From positions 1,526 to 11,651 of the forward strand of contig DJEG01000069.1 of assembly GCA_002431305.1 (NCBI GenBank): DNA of 10,126 bases. Direction: 5' to 3'. The notes below the pieces were generated by a model. It was not told the origin of the DNA, made no database searches, and worked only from the letters and a program-made list of their open reading frames with translations. The DNA is from Ruminococcaceae bacterium UBA5904 (GTDB lineage Bacteria; Bacillota; Clostridia; Oscillospirales; Acutalibacteraceae). A program made the position numbers and the translations under genes. Shown one piece after another: positions 4,619 to 10,126 of this stretch (position 1 is the stretch's first letter; each line of letters begins with the position of its first letter).

Positions 4619-7309
4619 TTATTCTTTTGAACGCGAACGCTGTATTTTTTTAATTATTTCAACTATCGGAATTATTGAAAAAGCAAGCGCGAGAGATACC
4701 GCGTATTCCTCAAGTCCTATGGGAGTAAATCCGAATGCGGACGCGAGAAACGGAATTTCGATAACAGCCGTCGTAAGTACGAGCGACGACGCCATAGCCA
4801 AAAACAGCGGAATATTATGACTACCCTTAATGCTCATCATAACCGACGAACCCCGCTGCGAACGCATATTGAACGAATGGAATATTTCGCACATCGACAT
4901 GGTTAAAAATGCCATCGTCATGCCCTGTTCGCAGTCGGCAATGTTCATAAATGCCCAGTGACCCGTTTCAAACCGTTCGCCTATAAAGAATGCGGTAAGG
5001 GTCAGCAGCGTTACAAGAACGCCCTGATATGCAACGTCGATACCGAGTCCGCCCGAGAAAATCGAGTCCGACGGATTGCGCGGTTTTCTTTTCATTATAT
5101 TGCTCTCCGCCTTTTCGAGTCCGAGAGCGAGCGCAGGGAAGCAGTCTGTAACAAGATTTATAAAAAGAAGATGCGGAGCTTTCAGTATTGTAAATCCGAG
5201 TATCGTCGCGGTGAATATTGCAAGAACCTCCGCAAGATTCGAGCCGAGCAGGAACTGTATCGCCTTTCGGATATTATCGTAAATTCGTCTGCCCTCTCCG
5301 ACCGCGCTCACTATCGTGGCGAAATTATCGTCGGCGAGAACCATATCCGCAACGTTTTTCGTAACGTCGGTACCCGTAATTCCCATGCCGATTCCTATAT
5401 CCGCACTCTTAATCGACGGTGCGTCGTTGACTCCGTCTCCCGTCATTGCCGTGATTTTGCCTTTTGCTTTCCATGCATTGACAATACGCGTTTTATGTTC
5501 GGGCTGAACGCGGGCGTATACAAAGGTGCTTTCGACTTTTTGTAAAAATTCATCGTCGCTCATTGCCGACAGCATATCTCCGGTCATGACCTGTGATGAA
5601 TCCTTGATTATCCCGAGCTCTTTTGCAATCGCCGCGGCGGTGTCTCTGTGGTCGCCCGTAATCATTACCACGGTGATTCCCGCCTCACGGCATTCCTCAA
5701 CGGCAGACTTGACCTCGGGGCGGACGGGATCTATCATTCCGCACAGACCTATGAATACGAGGTCACTTTCAAGTTTATCGGCGGAAAAATCGGACGGAAT
5801 ATCCGTATACTTTCTGTACGCTCCCGCAAGAACGCGCAGAGCACAGTCCGCCATTCTCTTATTTTCCCTTGAAATATCAGCAATGATTTCGTCGGTTATT
5901 TCTGTTTCTTTTCCGTCGATAAGAGCATAACGGCACTTTTTTATAAGAACGTCGGGCGCACCCTTTGTATACTGAATATATCCCGTACCCGTTTTATGAA
6001 CGGTGGACATCATTTTTCTGACGGAATCAAACGGAGCCTCTCCGACTCTCGGCTCTGCGGCGCACAAAGCCTCTTTTTTCATTTCAAGTTTTGAAGCCCA
6101 TGCGACCAGTGCCGCCTCCGTCGGTTCTCCCGTTACGGTTCCGTCATCGTTTTCCTCCGCGTCGGAGCAGAGAGACATTGCCTTTGCAAGGATTTTTTCG
6201 TTTGACGAACAGTCGACGACCGTCATTTTATTCTGCGTAAGAGTACCCGTCTTATCCGAACAGATTATCTGAGCGCATCCGAGCGTTTCAACTGCGGTCA
6301 GTTTTCTTATAACCGCATTTTTTTTCGACATATTCGTAACGCCTATCGAAAGAACTATCGTTACGACTGCGGCAAGCCCCTCCGGAACGGCGGCAACCGC
6401 AAGACTTACGGCAACCATGAATACATTGATAACACTCTTAAAAATAAGCGCACCGTCGCCGGACATGAGCACGTCTCTTTGCATAAAGAGCGAAAAAGCG
6501 AAAATAAAAACGCAGATTCCGAGTACGAGATACGTGAGGATCTTCGACAGCTGTGACAGCTTTTTCTGAAGCGGAGTCTGCTCCTCGGAAACAGAAGATA
6601 TCGCGTCCGCGATTTTGCCCATTTCCGTGTCCATACCCGTTGCGGTCACAATCGCTTTGCCTCTGCCGTATACAACGGTACTGCCCATGTAAGCCATGTT
6701 TTTTCTGTCGCCGAGTCCGACGTCTCCGCTCTCGGGAATTTTGAGAGCCGCCGTTATTTTGTCGACGGGAACGCTTTCCCCCGTCAGCGCGGCTTCTTCG
6801 ATTTTAAGACTTACGCTCTCTATAATACGACAGTCCGCAGGAACCGCGTCGCCGGCTTCGAGAACAACGATATCACCTACGACAATATCCTCGCTTTTAA
6901 CTACGGTTATTTTGCCCGAACGTATTACTTTCGACGTAGCCGCGCTCATCTCCTGCAACGCTTCTATCGCCTTTTCTGCTTTACTCTCCTGAAATACGCC
7001 GAGTATTGCGTTTATGAGAACAACAATCAAAATTATTACCGTATCCGTCGGAAACGCCGAAGTGCCGGACGATATCCCCTCGTACACCGTCGTAACCGCG
7101 GATATAACGGCGGCGGCAATCAGTATAATTATCATTGGGTCGGCAAGCTGTGAGAAAAAACGGCTTATAAGCGATTTTTTCTTCGCCTCTTTCAGCTTGT
7201 TTTTTCCGTCTGTCTCCAGTCTTTTTTTTGCCGCGGCATCGTCAAGTCCGAATTCAGCCGAATTCGTTTCTCTGAAAACGGTCGAAATGTCTTCAAAATA
7301 ACGCTGCAT
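4619..7309 (-). CDS. P-type Ca2+/Mn2+-transporting ATPase (P2A class)
   Basis: This 896-residue membrane pump uses ATP to expel divalent cations. It shows the P2A order: N-terminal cap, M1-M2 (about 57-106), actuator loop with TGES (176-179), M3-M4 (about 256-323) with PEGL (309-312), the phosphorylated Asp352 in DKTGTLT, KGAP (449-452) in the nucleotide domain, TGD (551-553), GDGVND (624-629), and six further helices. Compared by eye with SERCA, site II is intact: Glu310, Asn718 and Asp722 (NLVTD). Site I keeps Asn691, Glu694 and Thr721 but has Ser805 where SERCA has Glu908, with Glu808 one turn on. Sequence alone would suggest Ca2+, but the upstream yybP-ykoY switch points to Mn2+ as inducer and probably as substrate. 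GGAGG (7320-7316) lies 6 bases before the ATG. Other P2A pumps with similar residues carry Ca2+, so the ion remains open. Confidence 0.94.
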   Translation of the reverse strand: MQRYFEDISTVFRETNSAEFGLDDAAAKKRLETDGKNKLKEAKKKSLISRFFSQLADPMIIILIAAAVISAVTTVYEGISSGTSAFPTDTVIILIVVLINAILGVFQESKAEKAIEALQEMSAATSKVIRSGKITVVKSEDIVVGDIVVLEAGDAVPADCRIIESVSLKIEEAALTGESVPVDKITAALKIPESGDVGLGDRKNMAYMGSTVVYGRGKAIVTATGMDTEMGKIADAISSVSEEQTPLQKKLSQLSKILTYLVLGICVFIFAFSLFMQRDVLMSGDGALIFKSVINVFMVAVSLAVAAVPEGLAAVVTIVLSIGVTNMSKKNAVIRKLTAVETLGCAQIICSDKTGTLTQNKMTVVDCSSNEKILAKAMSLCSDAEENDDGTVTGEPTEAALVAWASKLEMKKEALCAAEPRVGEAPFDSVRKMMSTVHKTGTGYIQYTKGAPDVLIKKCRYALIDGKETEITDEIIADISRENKRMADCALRVLAGAYRKYTDIPSDFSADKLESDLVFIGLCGMIDPVRPEVKSAVEECREAGITVVMITGDHRDTAAAIAKELGIIKDSSQVMTGDMLSAMSDDEFLQKVESTFVYARVQPEHKTRIVNAWKAKGKITAMTGDGVNDAPSIKSADIGIGMGITGTDVTKNVADMVLADDNFATIVSAVGEGRRIYDNIRKAIQFLLGSNLAEVLAIFTATILGFTILKAPHLLFINLVTDCFPALALGLEKAESNIMKRKPRNPSDSIFSGGLGIDVAYQGVLVTLLTLTAFFIGERFETGHWAFMNIADCEQGMTMAFLTMSMCEIFHSFNMRSQRGSSVMMSIKGSHNIPLFLAMASSLVLTTAVIEIPFLASAFGFTPIGLEEYAVSLALAFSIIPIVEIIKKIQRSRSKE

Positions 7310-7330
7310 AATTTACCTCCGAAAAATATT

Positions 7331-7385
7331 AAATAAAAAAAATATATATAAGACCTTCGACAGACTGAAGTCTGCCAAAGGTCTT
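7331..7385 (-). terminator. Intrinsic terminator of the first Mn riboswitch
   Basis: On the minus strand a perfect outer stem AAGACCTT (7385-7378) with AAGGTCTT (7357-7350) encloses CAGAC-TTCA-GTCTG (7374-7361), with a small internal bulge. It is followed by TATATATA and eight T. The outer 5' arm is shared with the aptamer's 3' signature. The ATPase ribosome binding site follows at 7320-7316. Confidence 0.88.
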
Positions 7386-7488
7386 GCTTCAAACACAAAA
7401 GTATCTGTCTGCTGCCGGCCGTGAGCAGTCGAACGCCGAGGCGGATGACGACAACAGATGGGATATCCCCATAGCTACTCCCCAATGG
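7375..7488 (-). promoter_or_regulatory. yybP-ykoY manganese riboswitch, copy 1
   Basis: The minus-strand leader of the ATPase carries the 5' signature TTGGGGAGTAGC (7485 downward), an internal GTCGTCA element (about 7454-7448) and the 3' signature GCAAGACCTTTG (7387-7376). The predicted P1 (CCATTGG, 7488-7482, with CCTTTGG, 7381-7375) contains two adjacent U-U mismatches, unlike copy 2, where P1 is fully paired. The family binds Mn2+ and acts as an ON switch when followed by a terminator that competes for the same strand, as here. It implies that ATPase synthesis rises when cytosolic Mn2+ is high. Confidence 0.93.
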
Positions 7489-7505
7489 GTATTCGATTTA
7501 TTTGA

Positions 7506-7534
7506 AGTATATAATATTTGTGCGGATTTGTCAA
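7506..7534 (-). promoter_or_regulatory. Strong sigma-A promoter of the ATPase transcript
   Basis: On the minus strand TTGACA (7534-7529) is followed by exactly 17 bp and TATACT (7511-7506, five of six bases). Transcription would start near 7499, about ten bases before the riboswitch P1. It stands back to back with the wecC promoter, the two -35 elements being 34 bp apart. Confidence 0.85.
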
Positions 7535-7568
7535 TATATTTTTTTAGAAAACCTGAATTTCGGAAATC

Positions 7569-7598
7569 TTGACAACATTATTATTTATATGATATTAT
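7569..7598 (+). promoter_or_regulatory. Sigma-A promoter of the wecC-wecB operon
   Basis: TTGACA (7569-7574) is followed by an 18 bp spacer and TATTAT (7593-7598). The predicted start is near 7605, leaving an AT-rich leader of about 70 bases in which I see no hairpin or riboswitch. AGAAGG (7658-7663) is the ribosome binding site for wecC. Confidence 0.75.
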
Positions 7599-7674
7599 AA
7601 CATAAATAAAAATTTATATTCATAGAATAAAACGAAAGTTTCTGTTTCATTATTGAAAGAAGGTCGCATTTTTA

Positions 7675-8895
7675 ATGATAAATGTTATCGGACTCGGTTA
7701 TATCGGACTTCCCACCGCGCTGATGTTCGCGTCTCACGGCGTTGAGGTCGTCGGAACGGACTACAATAAGGAGCTTGTCTCCACGTTACAGCACGGTCAC
7801 ACGACTTTTAAGGAAAAGGGACTCGACGAGCTTTACGCTTCGGCGGTCAAATGCGGAATCGAATTTTCAACCGAGTACAAAAAGACCGACATGTACATTA
7901 TTGCCGTCGCAACGCCTTATGACAAGGATAATAAAAAGGTCGACGCAAGTTATGTCACCGGCGCGGTAAGGGATGTTATGAAGGTCTGCCCCAAGGGCGC
8001 GACCGTTGTTATCGAGTCGACCGTATCGCCCGGAACCATTGATAAATACGTCCGTCCGATTATCGAGGCAGACGGTTTCACGATAGGCAAGGACATAAAC
8101 CTCGTTCACGCGCCCGAGAGAATCATTCCCGGCAACATGGTTTACGAGCTTGAACACAATTCGAGAACGATAGGTGCGGACGACAGAGCGATAGGCGAAA
8201 AGGTCAAGAAGTGCTACGAGTCGTTCTGCAAGGGCGAGATCGTCGTCACCGACATCAGAACAGCCGAAATGACAAAAGTCGTTGAAAATACGTTCAGGGA
8301 TATAAATATCGCGTTCGCAAATGAGCTTGTAAAGATATGCCGTTCGGACAACATGGACGCGCTCGAAATTATCAGCATCGCGAACCGTCATCCGAGAGTT
8401 AATATATTAAATCCCGGACCCGGAGTCGGAGGTCACTGCATTTCCGTCGACCCGTGGTTCCTCGTCGGCGACTATCCGATGTTTGCGAATTTAATAAGAA
8501 AAGCAAGGGAAATTAACGACTCCATGCCGGAGTTCGTTTTGGGCAGAATCAGTGACATTATGGACGAAAAGGGTATTACGGACGTTTCGAGAGTCGGTCT
8601 GTACGGACTTACCTACAAAGAAAACGTCGACGACTACCGCGAGAGTCCGACATTGCAGATGCTCGAATGCATGAAACGCCACCTTTCGCGCGGGGTCAAA
8701 GTATACGACCCGTTCATTACTAAGAATATGGTCGAAAACCAGTACCACGATTTCGATAAATTCCTAAACGATATAGATATGATCGTAATTCTCGTCGGTC
8801 ATGACGAAATTAAAAATAATATGGATAAAATCAAGGACAAAGTAATTCTCGATACGAGAAATATCTGTCACATTGACGGCACTTACAGACTTTAA
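7675..8895 (+). CDS. wecC: UDP-N-acetyl-D-mannosamine dehydrogenase
   Basis: The enzyme oxidises UDP-ManNAc to UDP-ManNAcA with two NAD+ in the cytosol, supplying an acidic sugar for surface polymers. The 406-residue protein has the three-part UDP-sugar dehydrogenase layout: an N-terminal Rossmann domain with GLGYIGLP (6-13), STVSPGT (115-121) and HAPERIIPG (145-153); a central helical dimer domain with Lys201 and Asn205 (MTKVVENTF); and the catalytic Cys255 in GPGVGGHC. The C-terminal domain carries GLTYKENVDDYRESP (311-325). The Cys is followed by ISVDPWFL, typical of the WecC branch, where UDP-glucose dehydrogenases have a CxPKD-type motif. The next gene, wecB, makes its substrate, which supports the assignment. 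Length is close to E. coli WecC (420). The start is set by AGAAGG 11 bases upstream and by GLGYIG at the usual distance from the N-terminus. Confidence 0.92.
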   Translation: MINVIGLGYIGLPTALMFASHGVEVVGTDYNKELVSTLQHGHTTFKEKGLDELYASAVKCGIEFSTEYKKTDMYIIAVATPYDKDNKKVDASYVTGAVRDVMKVCPKGATVVIESTVSPGTIDKYVRPIIEADGFTIGKDINLVHAPERIIPGNMVYELEHNSRTIGADDRAIGEKVKKCYESFCKGEIVVTDIRTAEMTKVVENTFRDINIAFANELVKICRSDNMDALEIISIANRHPRVNILNPGPGVGGHCISVDPWFLVGDYPMFANLIRKAREINDSMPEFVLGRISDIMDEKGITDVSRVGLYGLTYKENVDDYRESPTLQMLECMKRHLSRGVKVYDPFITKNMVENQYHDFDKFLNDIDMIVILVGHDEIKNNMDKIKDKVILDTRNICHIDGTYRL

Positions 8896-8916
8896 GCCTT
8901 TTTCGGAGGAAAACAA

Positions 8917-10020
8917 GTGAAAACAATCATGCTCGTTTTCGGCACGAGACCCGAAGCGATTAAAATGTGTCCGCTCGTAAACGAGCTTAAGAAAAGAGAA
9001 ACGGTGAAAACCGTCGTCTGCGTTACCGGTCAGCACCGACAGATGCTCGACAGCGTACTTGAAACGTTTAATGTTGTACCCGATTACGATTTGTCGATAA
9101 TGAAAGATAAGCAGACGCTTTTCGACGTTACGGTAAATATTCTCGAGAGAATAAAAGCCGTTCTCGACGAGGTAAAACCCGATATCGTTCTCGTTCACGG
9201 CGACACGTCGACGACGTTTGTAACCGCGCTCGCCTGTTATTACACACAGACAACCGTCGGACACGTCGAGGCGGGACTCAGGACTTACGATATTTATTCG
9301 CCGTTCCCTGAGGAATTTAACCGCCAGGCGGTCAGCATTATTTCAAAGTATAATTTTGCTCCGACTCAGCGGGCGAAAAATAATTTATTAAAAGAGGGCA
9401 GAGACCCCGATACGATTTTCGTAACCGGCAACACGGCGATTGACGCGCTGAAAACCACCGTCAGAGAGGATTACACACACCCCGAACTCGAATGGGCAAA
9501 GGGTTCGCGCCTTATAACGCTGACGGCGCACCGAAGAGAAAACCTCGGCGAGCCCATGCGCCACATGTTCCGCGCAATAAAGAGAATTATCGACGAAACG
9601 CCGGATATAAAGGTTATTTACCCGATACACATGAACCCGGTTGTCAGAAGCGCCGCGAAGGAGATTTTCGGCGGCTGTGACAGGATTCATATTATAGACC
9701 CGCTGGACGTGCTTGATTTCCATAATTTTCTCGCACGGTCGTATCTGATTCTGACGGATTCGGGCGGAATTCAGGAGGAGGCTCCGTCGCTGGGCAAACC
9801 CGTGCTCGTCATGAGAGACACGACCGAACGCCCCGAGGGAGTCGAGGCGGGCACGCTCAAGCTCGTCGGAACGAACGAGGAAACGATATACTCGGCGTTT
9901 AAAACACTGCTCGAGGATAAAGAAGAGTATGAAAAAATGAGCAGAACGTCAAACCCGTACGGAGACGGACGTACGTCTCAGCGAATTGCAGATATACTGA
10001 CAAAAAACCGCGGTGAATAA
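8917..10020 (+). CDS. wecB: UDP-N-acetylglucosamine 2-epimerase (non-hydrolysing)
   Basis: The product interconverts UDP-GlcNAc and UDP-ManNAc, feeding WecC. The 367-residue protein has the two-domain GT-B fold of the non-hydrolysing family: FGTRPEAIK (8-16) at the N-terminus, HGDTST (94-99) with Asp96, HVEAGLR (116-122) with Glu118, and PFPEE (129-133) with Glu132. The C-terminal half has HRREN (205-209) with His205, TDSGGIQEEAP (280-290) and TERPEG (303-308). Asp96, Glu118, Glu132 and His205 correspond to the catalytic residues of E. coli WecB. The start is GTG: GGAGGA (8905-8910) lies 6 bases upstream, and the first ATG (8929) is too far from it. It follows wecC by 21 bases in one operon and ends inside a terminator hairpin. 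Such epimerases also serve teichoic acid linkage-unit synthesis, so the gene may have two roles. Confidence 0.95.
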   Translation: MKTIMLVFGTRPEAIKMCPLVNELKKRETVKTVVCVTGQHRQMLDSVLETFNVVPDYDLSIMKDKQTLFDVTVNILERIKAVLDEVKPDIVLVHGDTSTTFVTALACYYTQTTVGHVEAGLRTYDIYSPFPEEFNRQAVSIISKYNFAPTQRAKNNLLKEGRDPDTIFVTGNTAIDALKTTVREDYTHPELEWAKGSRLITLTAHRRENLGEPMRHMFRAIKRIIDETPDIKVIYPIHMNPVVRSAAKEIFGGCDRIHIIDPLDVLDFHNFLARSYLILTDSGGIQEEAPSLGKPVLVMRDTTERPEGVEAGTLKLVGTNEETIYSAFKTLLEDKEEYEKMSRTSNPYGDGRTSQRIADILTKNRGE

Positions 10021-10034
10021 CCGCGGACTTTTTT
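10008..10034 (+). terminator. Intrinsic terminator of wecC-wecB
   Basis: CCGCGG (10008-10013) repeats as CCGCGG (10021-10026); the motif is self-complementary and forms a stem around a 7-base loop that contains the wecB stop codon. AC and six T follow (10029-10034), and six A precede the stem, so it could work in both directions. It closes the operon at two genes. Confidence 0.8.
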
Positions 10035-10126
10035 AAGCGCAAACAAAATATGTATGTCTTCCCGGGGTAAAGGCAGGAAATTTTAAATATGATTTTACCT
10101 TCGAAAACCCGGAAATTTCATATTGC

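Noticed and set aside
4958..5545. A 195-codon plus-strand frame inside the ATPase gene
   Set aside because: It is antisense to conserved ATPase motifs (GDGVND, M5-M6) and is a shadow frame.
7192..7485. A 97-codon minus-strand frame overlapping the ATPase start
   Set aside because: It translates the riboswitch and terminator and then the ATPase in the wrong frame.
1..10126. Shared 10-base string ATGTCTTCCC near both ends of the window (about 4 and 10054)
   Set aside because: It is too short, with no flanking similarity, to support a repeat or attachment site.
10035..10126. Short direct repeat GGAAATTT and a GGTAAA/TTTACC inverted pair in the last 92 bases
   Set aside because: AT-rich sequence gives such matches by chance; nothing else supports a gene or regulatory element and the region is cut by the window edge.

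Overview
The window looks like chromosomal DNA of a Gram-positive bacterium of the Clostridia (Bacillota), probably an uncultured gut-type lineage. The grounds are near-consensus sigma-A promoters (TTGACA, 17-18 bp, TATTAT or TATACT), GGAGG-type ribosome binding sites, three metabolite or metal riboswitches with intrinsic terminators, and codon use that mixes A/T-rich codons with many TCG, CGC and GAC codons. The species cannot be read from the sequence. Almost all of the window is housekeeping or envelope metabolism. No phage, IS element, CRISPR array, tRNA or rRNA was found.

Layout. (1) 136-1152 (+) encodes a ketopantoate-reductase-family NAD(P)-dependent dehydrogenase behind its own promoter. 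(2) 1182-3721 (+) is a lysine unit: promoter, lysine riboswitch (L box), intrinsic terminator, dapA and lysA, the first and last steps of the diaminopimelate route after aspartate semialdehyde. (3) 3798-4138 holds a strong promoter, a 48-residue small ORF that I do not recognise, and three stacked hairpins where transcription from both strands converges. (4) 4137-7534 (-) is a tandem manganese module. A yybP-ykoY riboswitch precedes a full-length P-type ATPase of the Ca2+/Mn2+ class. Just downstream, a second yybP-ykoY riboswitch precedes a 75-residue fragment of a diverged ATPase paralogue. (5) 7569-10034 (+) is a closed two-gene operon, wecC-wecB, with its own promoter and terminator, for UDP-N-acetylmannosaminuronate synthesis. 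The last 92 bases hold no feature I can support.

How the parts work together. Lysine probably shuts down dapA-lysA by transcription termination. DapA seems to have lost some residues of the lysine feedback site, so the RNA switch may be the main control. Manganese probably switches on the ATPase, which would then export Mn2+ (perhaps also Ca2+). WecB makes UDP-ManNAc from UDP-GlcNAc and WecC oxidises it to UDP-ManNAcA, a donor for anionic cell-surface polymers. The transferases that use it are not in the window.

The most noteworthy points are the duplicated Mn riboswitch whose second copy controls only an ATPase N-terminal stub, the different P1 helix strengths of the two switches, and the small ORF between the lysine operon and the ATPase module. 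I found no clear sign of an entirely new multi-gene system.
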